The notes beneath the pieces are model-generated. The model had not been told where the DNA came from. It saw nothing but the letters and a program-made list of their open reading frames with translations, and made no database searches. Positions 42,826 to 52,137 of a DNA stretch of 64,000 nucleotides are shown here, in pieces. Both the position numbers and the translations under genes were made by a program. Positions within the stretch are counted from its first letter, which is position 1; every line of letters begins with the position of its first letter. The stretch is taken from positions 1 through 64,000 of the forward strand of contig CACEDU010000001.1 in assembly GCA_902558435.1 (NCBI GenBank), given 5' to 3'. The DNA comes from an uncultured Pelagibacteraceae bacterium (lineage in GTDB: Bacteria > Pseudomonadota > Alphaproteobacteria > Pelagibacterales > Pelagibacteraceae).

Positions 42826-42827
42826 AT

Positions 42828-43391
42828 ATGATTAATCAACCAACTCTTCAAAAATTGAGTGATTTCGAGGATAAATCACTTCTAATAGTCGACGATGATA
42901 ATCCATTTAGACAAAGATTGGCAAGAGCCATGGAAAAAAAAGGCTTCACTGTCACACAAGCTGAGAGTGTAAAAATTGGAATTGAGACTGTTAAATCTCA
43001 AAGTCCAGCATTTGCCGTAGTTGATCTTAGATTAAACGATGGAAATGGACTAGAGGTTGTAAAAGAAATTCAAAAAGGAAATATAAAAAGTAGAATCATA
43101 ATGTTAACTGGTTACGGAAATATTCCAACCGCTGTTGCTGCAATTAAAGAGGGAGCAATAGATTATATAGCTAAACCAGCAGATGCAGATGATGTTGAAA
43201 AAGCTCTTCTAGCGGATCCAAGTCAAAAAGCTGCTCCACCTGAAAATCCAATGTCAGCAGATAGAGTGAAATGGGAGCATATTCACAGAGTATTTGAGCT
43301 ATGCAATAGAAATGTCTCTGAGACAGCTAGAAGACTGAAAATGCATAGAAGAACTCTTCAAAGAATACTTTCAAAAAGATCACCAAGATAA
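42828..43391 (+). CDS. regA: RegA/ActR-type response regulator
   Basis: This 187-aa two-component regulator has a receiver domain (about residues 15-125) with the acidic pocket V-D-D-D, phospho-acceptor Asp in V-V-D-L-R-L, T/S in M-L-T-G-Y-G and Lys in Y-I-A-K-P-A. A short linker leads to a Fis-type helix-turn-helix (V-S-E-T-A-R-R-L-K-M-H-R-R-T-L-Q-R). This arrangement is that of RegA/PrrA/ActR, redox regulators of respiration in alphaproteobacteria. The partner kinase RegB is not in the window. It ends 1 bp from the convergent ABC gene. Confidence 0.93.
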   Translation: MINQPTLQKLSDFEDKSLLIVDDDNPFRQRLARAMEKKGFTVTQAESVKIGIETVKSQSPAFAVVDLRLNDGNGLEVVKEIQKGNIKSRIIMLTGYGNIPTAVAAIKEGAIDYIAKPADADDVEKALLADPSQKAAPPENPMSADRVKWEHIHRVFELCNRNVSETARRLKMHRRTLQRILSKRSPR

Positions 43392-43392
43392 A

Positions 43393-44322
43393 TTAATTTT
43401 TCGTAAGTCTTAAAAAAACATCCTCAAGATCGCCATCATCAGTTGAAATATCTTGAATTATTATATCTTGTCTCTTAATTTCTGTAATAATTTTATCAAT
43501 ACTAAGCTTACTTTTTTCATATGATAAGACCAATTTTTTTTCATCATTTGAAATAACTTTTAATGAATCAAAAAAATTATCCTTAATATTAGTTTTTTTA
43601 TCTGTAATAAAATAAACAATTTTTGTTTGAATTCTCTCTAAAAGATTCTTTGTTGTATCTAGTGCAACTAAATTTCCATCACTTAAAATACCAATTCTAT
43701 CACACATTTTTTCTGCCTCCTCAAGATAGTGCGTTGTCAGTATAGTTGTAACACCTTGTTTGTTTAATGATTTTACATTTTCCCATAATGTATTTCTAAG
43801 CTCTACATCTACTCCTGCCGTTGGCTCATCTAAAATTATAATTGGAGGTTGATGTACCATAGCTTTAGCTACCAATAATCTTCTCTTCATACCTCCTGAT
43901 AAACTTCTAGCATAGCTATCAGCTTGTTTCTCTAATGACACTAACTTTAATATGGTATCTGTAATTCTATCTTTTTCTCTAATTCCATACAGTCCAGCCT
44001 GAAGTTCTAATAATTTTCTAGGACTAAAAAATGGATCAAAGTTGACTTCTTGTGGAACAATTCCAATGGATGCTCTAACTTGTCTCGGGTTTTTATCTAG
44101 GTTAAATCCCCAAACATTTACTTCACCACTAGATTTTATAACTGATCCACCGAGTATATTAATAAATGTACTTTTACCAGCCCCATTTGGACCCAATAAG
44201 CCAAAAATTTCACCTTCTTTCACTTCTAAGTTAAAATTATTAAGTGCATGTATCTGTTTTAAGCCATTTTTTGGATAAATTTTATTTAAGTTTTTAACAG
44301 TTAATACATTTTTTTTATTCAT
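43393..44322 (-). CDS. ABC transporter ATP-binding protein (ABC-2 / DrrA-like)
   Basis: This 309-aa ATPase has Walker A G-P-N-G-A-G-K-S-T (about residues 45-53), Q-loop V-P-Q-E, signature L-S-G-G-M-K-R-R, Walker B I-I-I-L-D-E-P-T and the switch His in T-T-H-Y-L-E-E-A-E-K. The C-terminal extension (about 220-309) is typical of DrrA/YadG-type exporters. No permease gene lies beside it: the flanking genes are regA and polA. The substrate is unknown. Confidence 0.9.
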   Translation of the reverse strand: MNKKNVLTVKNLNKIYPKNGLKQIHALNNFNLEVKEGEIFGLLGPNGAGKSTFINILGGSVIKSSGEVNVWGFNLDKNPRQVRASIGIVPQEVNFDPFFSPRKLLELQAGLYGIREKDRITDTILKLVSLEKQADSYARSLSGGMKRRLLVAKAMVHQPPIIILDEPTAGVDVELRNTLWENVKSLNKQGVTTILTTHYLEEAEKMCDRIGILSDGNLVALDTTKNLLERIQTKIVYFITDKKTNIKDNFFDSLKVISNDEKKLVLSYEKSKLSIDKIITEIKRQDIIIQDISTDDGDLEDVFLRLTKN

Positions 44323-44372
44323 ATGAGGTCATACATTTATTACATTTAAAGAAATTAAGATATCATTACATT

Positions 44373-47147
44373 ATGGAGAAAATTAAAAAAAGTGACCATT
44401 TCTACTTAATAGATGGTTCAGGATACATTTTTCGAGCATATTACGCTTTGCCTCCTTTAACTAGAAAAAGCGACGGATTACCAGTCGGTGCAGTTAGTGG
44501 ATTTTGCAACATGCTTTTTAAATTATTAGAGGACTCTAAATCTAATGATAACTCTGAAAAACCTACTCACTTCGCTGTAATATTCGACTCTGCAAGAAAA
44601 AATTTTAGAAATGAAATATATTCTGAATATAAAGGAAATAGATCCGATGCTCCTGATGATTTAATTCCTCAATTTGAATATATAAGAAAATCTGTAGAGG
44701 CATTTAATTTACCCTCGATTGAATTAATTAATTATGAGGCAGATGATTTGATCGCCACTTATGTAGAGAAAATTTTAGATTTAGGTGCAAAAGTGACTAT
44801 CGTTTCTTCAGACAAAGATTTGATGCAGCTATATAAAAAAGGTGTCAGAATTTATGATCCTATGAAAAATAAATTTATAAATAAAGATGATGTTTTAAAT
44901 AAATTTGGGGTTACCGCAGATAAAGTAATAGATGTTCAATCATTAGCTGGTGACAGTACAGATAATGTGCCTGGTGTGCCAGGTATTGGAGTAAAGACCG
45001 CAGCTGAATTAATTAATGAATATGGAACTTTAGAAAATTTATTGAAAAATGCATCAAAAATAAAACAAAATAAAAGAAGGGAGACCCTAATCAATAATAA
45101 GGAAGACGCAATTATTAGTAAAAAACTAGTCACATTAAAAAAAGATGTGCCAGTAAAAAATAAAATTGAGGAATTTATATTAAAAAATGTTGATAAAGAT
45201 AAACTCTATTCTTTTCTTAGAAAAATGGAATTTAATAGATTGTTAAGTTCCGCTATTTCAAAATATGGAGGTAAAAATGATCAGGAAACTAAAAATATTG
45301 AAAAAAACTTAGAAAATTTATCAAAAATTAAAAAAAACAACTATCAATTAATAAAGCATGAGAACGAAATAAAGGATTGGATGAAACAATCTGAGGAAAT
45401 AGGCGAATTTGCAATTGATACAGAAACAACCTCACTAGATCCTCACACAACAAAATTAGTAGGTATTTCAATTTCAAACAAAATTGGAAAAGCCTGCTAC
45501 ATACCGCTTAATCATGTTATTGGAGATAATTTAAATGAAAAAAAGGTATTAGGCATTTTAAAGAAATATTTAGAGGATGAAAGCATTAAAAAGATAGGTC
45601 AAAATATCAAGTTCGACTTCATTGTATTTTATCATCGAGGAATAATCTTAAATTCTATGGAAGATACCATGCTTATGTCTTACACATTAGATGCTGGTAA
45701 AAATAGGCATAATATGGATACTCTTTCAGAAATTCACCTTGATCATAAAACTATCAAATATAAAGATTTGGTTGGAACTGGTAAAAAACAACTTAATTTT
45801 TCTGAGGTAGATATAGCCAAAGCTAAAGATTATGCAGCTGAGGACGCAGATATAACATTTCGTTTATACAAAATTTTTCTAAAATCTTTAAAGACCGAAA
45901 AATTACTAAATATTTACGAATTATTTGAAAAGCCTCTAATAAAAATACTGGCAGATATGGAAATAGAGGGGATTAAACTCGATAAATCTTCACTTAGTAA
46001 GCTATCTTCAAAATTTTCTTCAAAAATTGAAAAATTGGAAAAAGCAATTTTTAAAATTTCAAAACAAAAATTTAATATAGGTTCAACCAAACAACTTGGT
46101 GAAATAATGTATAATGATTTAAAAATTGCAGCAATAAAAAAAACTAAAAAAGGGAGTTTTGCAACTAGTGCATCTGTTTTAGAGGATTTGGCTTTTAAAG
46201 GTTATAGGTTTCCAAAACTAATATTAGAGTGGAGACAAATGAGTAAGCTGAAAAATACTTATTCGGACGCATTACCAGAGCATATAAATCCAAAAACCAA
46301 TAGAGTACATACATCATTTTTATTAGCAGCAACCACCACAGGTAGACTGGCATCTAGTGATCCAAATTTACAAAACATTCCAATTAAATCAGAAGATGGT
46401 AAAGATATTAGAAAAGCTTTTGTATCAGAAAATAAAAATAAATTAATTTCTGCAGACTATAATCAAGTTGAAATGAGAATATTAGCTGATTTAGCAGATG
46501 TAAAGCAGCTTAAAAAAGCGTTTTTAAACAATGAAGACATACATACACTAACAGCAAGCCAGGTTTTTGGAAAAGAAATTAATAAGATTGATCCAGAGAC
46601 AAGAAGAAAAGCAAAAGCAATTAATTTTGGTATTATTTATGGTATATCACAATACGGCTTAGCAAAACAAATTAATGTTTCAAACAATGAAGCTGAAGAA
46701 TTTTTAAATTCATATTTTAGAAAGTTTCCTGAAATCAAAGACTATATGAAAACAACAATAAATTTTTGTAGAAAAAGTGGTTATGTAAGTAATATTTTTG
46801 GAAGAAAAACTCATTTAACTGGAATTAATGATAAAAATTTTAATGTTAGAAACTTTCAAGAGAGGGCAGCGATAAATGCTCCTATTCAAGGATCAGCCTC
46901 AGAAATAATGAGATTAGCTATGATTAGAATAAATAAAGAAATTTCTAAAGATAAAAAAAAAAGTCTTAAAATGTTATTACAGATCCATGATGAATTAATT
47001 TTCGAAGAAAGCTCAAAAGAAATAAAAAAAAGCACCAAATTAATAAAGGATTTAATGTTGAGTGTTAAAGATAGTGAACTTCACTCGTTTTCTATACCAC
47101 TTTTGGTGGATATAAATATTGGAGAAAATTGGGGAGAACTCCATTAG
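44373..47147 (+). CDS. polA: DNA polymerase I
   Basis: This 924-aa repair and Okazaki-fragment polymerase has a 5' nuclease domain (about 1-290, D-G-S-G-Y-I-F-R-A-Y and the D-S-T-D-N-V-P-G-V-P-G-I-G helix-hairpin region). The 3'-5' exonuclease domain (about 325-510) keeps its metal ligands: D-T-E in I-D-T-E-T-T, N-I-K-F-D, and Y-A-A-E-D-A-D. The polymerase domain has motif A S-A-D-Y-N-Q-V-E-M-R, motif B R-R-K-A-K-A-I-N-F-G-I-I-Y-G and motif C I-H-D-E-L. Proofreading therefore looks active, unlike in several alphaproteobacteria and Thermus-type enzymes. Confidence 0.97.
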   Translation: MEKIKKSDHFYLIDGSGYIFRAYYALPPLTRKSDGLPVGAVSGFCNMLFKLLEDSKSNDNSEKPTHFAVIFDSARKNFRNEIYSEYKGNRSDAPDDLIPQFEYIRKSVEAFNLPSIELINYEADDLIATYVEKILDLGAKVTIVSSDKDLMQLYKKGVRIYDPMKNKFINKDDVLNKFGVTADKVIDVQSLAGDSTDNVPGVPGIGVKTAAELINEYGTLENLLKNASKIKQNKRRETLINNKEDAIISKKLVTLKKDVPVKNKIEEFILKNVDKDKLYSFLRKMEFNRLLSSAISKYGGKNDQETKNIEKNLENLSKIKKNNYQLIKHENEIKDWMKQSEEIGEFAIDTETTSLDPHTTKLVGISISNKIGKACYIPLNHVIGDNLNEKKVLGILKKYLEDESIKKIGQNIKFDFIVFYHRGIILNSMEDTMLMSYTLDAGKNRHNMDTLSEIHLDHKTIKYKDLVGTGKKQLNFSEVDIAKAKDYAAEDADITFRLYKIFLKSLKTEKLLNIYELFEKPLIKILADMEIEGIKLDKSSLSKLSSKFSSKIEKLEKAIFKISKQKFNIGSTKQLGEIMYNDLKIAAIKKTKKGSFATSASVLEDLAFKGYRFPKLILEWRQMSKLKNTYSDALPEHINPKTNRVHTSFLLAATTTGRLASSDPNLQNIPIKSEDGKDIRKAFVSENKNKLISADYNQVEMRILADLADVKQLKKAFLNNEDIHTLTASQVFGKEINKIDPETRRKAKAINFGIIYGISQYGLAKQINVSNNEAEEFLNSYFRKFPEIKDYMKTTINFCRKSGYVSNIFGRKTHLTGINDKNFNVRNFQERAAINAPIQGSASEIMRLAMIRINKEISKDKKKSLKMLLQIHDELIFEESSKEIKKSTKLIKDLMLSVKDSELHSFSIPLLVDINIGENWGELH

Positions 47148-47158
47148 CAAACAAACAA

Positions 47159-47187
47159 TTGCCCTATTATGAACAATTTAGTATTTT
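47159..47187 (+). promoter_or_regulatory. Candidate chvI-chvG promoter
   Basis: TTGCCC (47159-47164) lies 17 bp before TATTTT (47182-47187) in the 51-bp gap after polA. The hexamers are only moderate matches. An 11-base repeat (CAAACAATTGC) overlaps the -35 and recurs just inside chvI (47152-47162 and 47205-47215). Confidence 0.35.
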
Positions 47188-47198
47188 TAATCTAATTT

Positions 47199-47903
47199 AT
47201 GACGCAAACAATTGCTTTAATTGATGATGATCGAAATCTTTTAACATCGGTCCAGATGGCTTTAGAGGAAGAAGGTTTTAAAGTACAAACTTATATAGAT
47301 GGTGAAAACGCACTTGTTGGATTAACAAGAACACCTCCTGATCTTGCAGTTATAGACATAAAAATGCCAAGAATGGATGGAGAGGAACTCTTAAGAAAAC
47401 TTAGAAAAAAAACTTCTATGCCAGTTATATTTTTAACTTCAAAAGACCAAGTAACCGATGAGGTTAGTGGCTTAAAACTTGGTGCAGATGATTTTGTTGG
47501 TAAAACTGGTGGTTTCTCAACTAAAGTTTTAGTTGAGAGAATTAAAGTTCAACTAAGAAAAAAAGACAAAGATATTAATGTTGAGGAAAATAAGAACATA
47601 ATTTCTCATGGTAAATTAAAATTAGATCCTTCCCAGCTTGAATGCGAGTGGGACGGAAAGCAATTACCAGATAAGCTCACTACAACTGAATTTAAAATAG
47701 TCGAGGAACTTGCAAAAAGACCAGGAATTATAAAGGAGCGGGCTTTACTTATGGATGTTGCCTATCGAGAAGATACCGATATAGAGGACAGGACAATTGA
47801 TAGTCATGTTAAAAGGATAAGAAAAAAATTTAAAAAGGTAGACAGTGATTTTTCAGCAATTGAAACAAGATATGGAAGTGGATATAGATGGAATGTTAAA
47901 TAA
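47199..47903 (+). CDS. chvI: Response regulator ChvI (OmpR family)
   Basis: This 234-aa regulator has a receiver domain (residues about 3-120: D-D-D at the pocket, phospho-Asp in V-I-D-I-K-M-P, T in F-L-T-S-K, and G-A-D-D-F-V-G-K with the Lys). A winged-helix DNA-binding domain follows (about 135-234; E-R-A-L-L-M-D-V and the R-T-I-D-S-H-V-K-R-I-R-K-K signature, ending R-Y-G-S-G-Y-R-W). The start and order with chvG match the alphaproteobacterial ChvG-ChvI envelope/acid-stress system. It is 5 bp before its kinase. Confidence 0.92.
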   Translation: MTQTIALIDDDRNLLTSVQMALEEEGFKVQTYIDGENALVGLTRTPPDLAVIDIKMPRMDGEELLRKLRKKTSMPVIFLTSKDQVTDEVSGLKLGADDFVGKTGGFSTKVLVERIKVQLRKKDKDINVEENKNIISHGKLKLDPSQLECEWDGKQLPDKLTTTEFKIVEELAKRPGIIKERALLMDVAYREDTDIEDRTIDSHVKRIRKKFKKVDSDFSAIETRYGSGYRWNVK

Positions 47904-47908
47904 CAGTT

Positions 47909-49414
47909 ATGGGAAAAATATTAAAAAATCTCTCCATATTACAAAAATTCTTATTTATTAATTTAATAGTATTTATTGTTTTAGGAATATTTACTTTTTT
48001 TTATCTTGGAACAATTCAGAAAGATTTAATTTCAGAAAAAAAGAGAAGTCACACAGAAATTATTAATCAAACAATTTTTAATTTAGATGAGTCAGATATT
48101 AAATTTACCAGGAATGGTATTAACGAATTTCTTTTCTCAAAAAAATCAAGATTTCCCTACTTTGAGAAACTAGACAGAGTTATATTTTTTGATGATAAAT
48201 TAAATTTAGTGGGAGATACTAGATCAATTCCATCCTCAGAAATGATTATTGAAGATTTATTACAAAATACAGATAACAAAAAAAATATTTCAAAAAATAG
48301 CAAAAGTATTACTACAGAATTTGATGAGGATATTAAAGCTTACAATTTTTCTAAATCTGAAATTTCAATTACTAATGTAAAAGAGGTTGATGGACAGCAT
48401 TTTGTTTATAGCATTCAAAATGTGAAGTATAAAAAAACAAAAGGGTTTATCCTCATCTCAGAAAACGCTGACGATATAATTCAAAAAATTGCTGAGAGAG
48501 AAAACTTCATTATTAGAACAGCTGTTGCTGTTTTTTTAGTTATTTTAATATTTTCTTATGTTTTAAACAGATATTTTCTCAAACCAATTAAAAATCTAGT
48601 TTCTTATACAAAAATTATTAAAAATAAAAGTAAAGAGAAAACAGATATAGAAAATGTAAAAAAAAGAAATGATGAACTAGGTATACTTTCAAAATCATTA
48701 GATGAAATGACAAATGAATTAAATAAAAGAATAACTACAGCTGAAAATTATTCTACTGATTTACTTCATGAAATTAGAAATCCTTTAGCTTCTCTTAAAA
48801 GTGCTTCAGAAGTAATTTCTGATACTGATGATAAAGAAAAAAGAAACAAATTAATTAATATTGTTTCGCATGATGTGAAAAGAATAGAGAGACTTATAAC
48901 CGATTATTCTCAAATGTTGAAAGACGAGGTTGCGATTTCGACCGAGAAAATGCAAAAGATTGATATTAAAGATATTGCAGTTTCAGTTGTTGATGACTTT
49001 AATAATATTTATAACTCAAAAAAAAATATAAATATTAAATTAAAATCTAATGGATCGGAAAATTATTTCATTTTTGGAATTAATAATAGGATAGAGCAAA
49101 TAATTGCAAATTTATTAGAAAACTCAATTTCATTCAGTAGCCCAAACCAAGAAATAGTAGTAAATGTTTTTAACAATAAAGATGGAAAGCCTACAATTGC
49201 AGTAATTGACGAAGGTACGGGGTTTATTGAAAAAGACACTAATAAAATATTCAATAGATTTTATAGTAATAGACCAACAAATTTTGGTGAACATTCCGGA
49301 TTAGGTCTAAATATTGTGAAAAACTTGGTTGAATTGCATAATGGCAAAATAAAAGCTCAAAACAATAAAGATAAAGGCGCAAAAGTTGAAATTATTTTCC
49401 CGGCGACCCAATGA
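47909..49414 (+). CDS. chvG: Sensor histidine kinase ChvG
   Basis: This 501-aa membrane kinase has TM1 (about residues 13-34), a periplasmic sensor region (about 35-195), TM2 (about 198-220) and a HAMP linker. In the DHp helix the phospho-His lies in L-H-E-I-R-N-P-L. The ATPase domain has N-box L-L-E-N-S, G1 D-E-G-T-G-F and G2 G-L-G-L-N-I. The paired gene chvI is immediately upstream. Known ChvG senses low pH and envelope stress via ExoR in rhizobia. No ExoR or HprK homologue is seen here, so the input signal may differ. Confidence 0.9.
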   Translation: MGKILKNLSILQKFLFINLIVFIVLGIFTFFYLGTIQKDLISEKKRSHTEIINQTIFNLDESDIKFTRNGINEFLFSKKSRFPYFEKLDRVIFFDDKLNLVGDTRSIPSSEMIIEDLLQNTDNKKNISKNSKSITTEFDEDIKAYNFSKSEISITNVKEVDGQHFVYSIQNVKYKKTKGFILISENADDIIQKIAERENFIIRTAVAVFLVILIFSYVLNRYFLKPIKNLVSYTKIIKNKSKEKTDIENVKKRNDELGILSKSLDEMTNELNKRITTAENYSTDLLHEIRNPLASLKSASEVISDTDDKEKRNKLINIVSHDVKRIERLITDYSQMLKDEVAISTEKMQKIDIKDIAVSVVDDFNNIYNSKKNINIKLKSNGSENYFIFGINNRIEQIIANLLENSISFSSPNQEIVVNVFNNKDGKPTIAVIDEGTGFIEKDTNKIFNRFYSNRPTNFGEHSGLGLNIVKNLVELHNGKIKAQNNKDKGAKVEIIFPATQ

Positions 49415-49456
49415 AAAGTTGATTATTACAAATAAAGTTGTTACAAGCCGAGACTT

Positions 49457-50743
49457 ATGACAGATTATAAAGTTAAAGATATCAATGAAGCAGAGTTTGG
49501 AAGAAAAGAAATTTCGTTAGCAGAAACAGAAATGCCAGGTTTAATGGCTCTAAGAAAAGAATATAAAGGAAAACATCCCCTAAAAGGTGCAAGAATTTTA
49601 GGTTGTCTACACATGACAATCCAAACGGCAGTTTTAATTGAAACCTTAGTTGATTTAGGTGCTGAAGTCAGATGGTCTTCATGTAACATTTTTTCTACTC
49701 AAGACCATGCAGCAGCTGCAATTGCAAAAGCAGGCATCCCGGTATTTGCATGGAAAGGTGAGACAGAGGAGGAATATTGGTGGTGTGTAAGACAAACTAT
49801 CGAGGGTAAAAAGGACTGGAAGCCTAATATGATTTTAGATGATGGTGGGGATCTTACTGCACTTATGCACAAAGATTACAAAGATTTAATGAAAGACATA
49901 AAAGGATTAAGTGAGGAAACAACCACAGGTGTATTAGCTCTTAAGAAAATGGAAGAACAAGGAACACTTTTAGTGCCTGCTATAAATGTTAATGACTCAG
50001 TTACAAAATCAAAATTTGATAATTTATATGGGTGCAGAGAAAGTTTAGTCGACGGGATCAAAAGAGCTACAGATGTAATGATGTCAGGAAAAGTTGCTAT
50101 AGTTGCAGGATTTGGAGATGTAGGAAAAGGAAGCGCGGCGTCATTAAGACAAAGTGGTGCTAGAGTAATGGTAACAGAAACAGATCCAATTTGTGCACTA
50201 CAGGCTGCAATGGAGGGTTATGAAGTTGTATTAATGGATGAGGTGATTGGTCAAGCCGACATTGTTGTGACAGCAACAGGTAATAAAGATATCGTTACAG
50301 CAGATCACATGAGAGCAATGAAAGATAGATCAATCCTTTGTAACATTGGACACTTTGATAATGAGATTCAAGTAGATGCATTAAAAAATTATAAATGGGA
50401 TGAAATAAAACCACAAGTACATGAAATTACTTTCCCAGATAATAAGAGACTTATTTTATTAGCCGAGGGAAGACTTGTTAATTTAGGTTGTGCAACTGGA
50501 CATCCAAGTTTTGTTATGAGTGCTTCATTTACAAACCAAGTTACAGCCCAAATAGAATTATGGAATAACTCAGATAAATACGAGAATAAAGTATATGTAC
50601 TTCCTAAACATTTAGATGAAAAAGTAGCAAGATTACATTTAGAAAAAGTTGGGGCCAAATTAACACCTTTATCTAAGGACCAAGCAGATTATATTAGTGT
50701 AAAAACTGAAGGACCATATAAGCCAGATGCTTACCGCTACTAA
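49457..50743 (+). CDS. ahcY: Adenosylhomocysteinase
   Basis: This 428-aa NAD-dependent enzyme splits S-adenosylhomocysteine to homocysteine and adenosine, removing the product of SAM-dependent methylation. [19 protein letters not shown] and the NAD fold [12 protein letters not shown] are diagnostic. The C-terminal K-P-D-A-Y-R-Y completes the NAD site of the neighbouring subunit. No riboswitch is recognisable in the 42-bp gap before it. It overlaps tsaE by 17 bp. Confidence 0.97.
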   Translation: MTDYKVKDINEAEFGRKEISLAETEMPGLMALRKEYKGKHPLKGARILGCLHMTIQTAVLIETLVDLGAEVRWSSCNIFSTQDHAAAAIAKAGIPVFAWKGETEEEYWWCVRQTIEGKKDWKPNMILDDGGDLTALMHKDYKDLMKDIKGLSEETTTGVLALKKMEEQGTLLVPAINVNDSVTKSKFDNLYGCRESLVDGIKRATDVMMSGKVAIVAGFGDVGKGSAASLRQSGARVMVTETDPICALQAAMEGYEVVLMDEVIGQADIVVTATGNKDIVTADHMRAMKDRSILCNIGHFDNEIQVDALKNYKWDEIKPQVHEITFPDNKRLILLAEGRLVNLGCATGHPSFVMSASFTNQVTAQIELWNNSDKYENKVYVLPKHLDEKVARLHLEKVGAKLTPLSKDQADYISVKTEGPYKPDAYRY

Positions 50744-51206
50744 AGGTGGCAAAATTAATATATCAGAGGAAAAAGACACTAAATCTTTAGCGGAAAAATT
50801 CTCTAAATTAATAAAGCAAGGTGATTTCATACTATTGAGTGGGAATATAGGTGTTGGAAAAACAACTTTTATAAAATACTTAATAAATTCTCTTCAAAAA
50901 GCCAATAAGCAAAAAATAACAGAAGTAACAAGCCCGACATTTACCGTTATTAATGAATATCAAATTAAAAAAATATTAATAAAACACTATGACCTTTATA
51001 GAATTAAAAATAAAAAAGAATTAAACAATTTGGGTATTAAAGAAGATCTAAAAGATCAAATTACTTTAGTTGAATGGCCAGAAATAGTCAAAAAAATAAA
51101 AATTAAAAATAGTATAAAATTAATATTTGAATATAAAAAAAATTATACAGAGCGTTATCTTTCAATCATATCTAAAAATAAAACATTTTTAAATGAATTT
51201 AAATAA
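50727..51206 (+). CDS. tsaE: tRNA threonylcarbamoyladenosine biosynthesis ATPase TsaE
   Basis: This 159-aa P-loop protein is needed with TsaB and TsaD for the t6A37 modification of ANN-decoding tRNAs. The Walker A is [10 protein letters not shown] (about residues 33-42). [12 protein letters not shown] and H-Y-D-L-Y-R are TsaE signatures. L-V-E-W-P is the C-terminal family block. Its start lies within the ahcY 3' end, and it overlaps amgK by 14 bp. In alphaproteobacteria tsaE is often next to the aminoglycoside-phosphotransferase-like gene, as here. Confidence 0.94.
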   Translation: MLTATKGGKINISEEKDTKSLAEKFSKLIKQGDFILLSGNIGVGKTTFIKYLINSLQKANKQKITEVTSPTFTVINEYQIKKILIKHYDLYRIKNKKELNNLGIKEDLKDQITLVEWPEIVKKIKIKNSIKLIFEYKKNYTERYLSIISKNKTFLNEFK

Positions 51207-52137
51207 ATTAGTAAAATTATCAGGGGATGCTTCATTTAGACATTTCTATAGAAGTAGAAATAGTATTATCGTTTATTGTGTTAAAAACAAAAAAAGTAAC
51301 TTACTAGATTATGATGCTATTAATAAAATATTAATTAAAAAAAAAGTGATAGCTCCATGTTTAATATCTCAACATTATAAAGAAAATTATATAGAAATAG
51401 AAGATTTCGGAGATTTAACAGTTTTTGAAAAATTTAAAAAAAAAACAGCCAACAAAAAAAATTATTATAAAAACATTTTAGACTTATTGTTAAAAATAAA
51501 AAAAATAAAAATTAAAAATCAAAAAACATTTTTGAAAACAAACTTCAAAGTTCCAAACTATACCTCAAAAATGTTATTAGATGAGTCTAACTTATTTATA
51601 GAATGGTATTTACAAAAACATTTTAAAGGTAAAAAAAAAAAATCTTTAGAAAAAGAGTTAAAAAAAATATTTAAAAAATTATTAAGAAATATTTCATACA
51701 AAAGGAAAGTTTTTGTACACAGGGATTTTCATGTATCTAATATAATGATAACCAAAAGAGGCTTAGGACTGATTGATAGTCAGGATGCAGCATATGGTAA
51801 TATTGCATATGATTTAGCTTCTTTAATTGATGATGCAAGGCTTAAAACGAATATAAAAATCAAGGATTTTATTTTTCACGAATTTTTAAAAAAAAATAAA
51901 AATTTAGATCGTAAAAAATTCAAGAATGATTTTGATATTTTATCTGTGCTTAGAAATTTTAAAATAATTGGCATATTTACTCGTTTATCCATTAGAGATA
52001 ATAAAAATAAGTATCTAAAACTTATACCTTATGCTTGGAAACTAATTGAACTTAGGACAAGCAAAAACCCTATATTTAAAGACTTAAATTACCTTTTAGT
52101 CAAAAACTTTGATAAAAAAACAAGAAAATTGATATGA
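51193..52137 (+). CDS. amgK: Anomeric amino-sugar kinase AmgK (aminoglycoside phosphotransferase fold)
   Basis: This 314-aa kinase-fold protein has the catalytic loop H-R-D-F-H-V-S-N-I (about residues 176-184) and metal motif D-S-Q-D-A-A-Y-G with downstream Y-D-L-A-S-L. AmgK phosphorylates the anomeric OH of N-acetylmuramate/N-acetylglucosamine in the recycling shortcut that bypasses de novo UDP-MurNAc synthesis. The partner nucleotidyltransferase murU follows with a 4-bp overlap, which strongly supports the call. The protein itself is Lys-rich and divergent. Confidence 0.87.
   Translation: MNLNKLVKLSGDASFRHFYRSRNSIIVYCVKNKKSNLLDYDAINKILIKKKVIAPCLISQHYKENYIEIEDFGDLTVFEKFKKKTANKKNYYKNILDLLLKIKKIKIKNQKTFLKTNFKVPNYTSKMLLDESNLFIEWYLQKHFKGKKKKSLEKELKKIFKKLLRNISYKRKVFVHRDFHVSNIMITKRGLGLIDSQDAAYGNIAYDLASLIDDARLKTNIKIKDFIFHEFLKKNKNLDRKKFKNDFDILSVLRNFKIIGIFTRLSIRDNKNKYLKLIPYAWKLIELRTSKNPIFKDLNYLLVKNFDKKTRKLI

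Noticed and set aside
49415..49456. Possible SAH riboswitch before ahcY
   Set aside because: The gap is only 42 bp and shows none of the conserved SAH aptamer stems.
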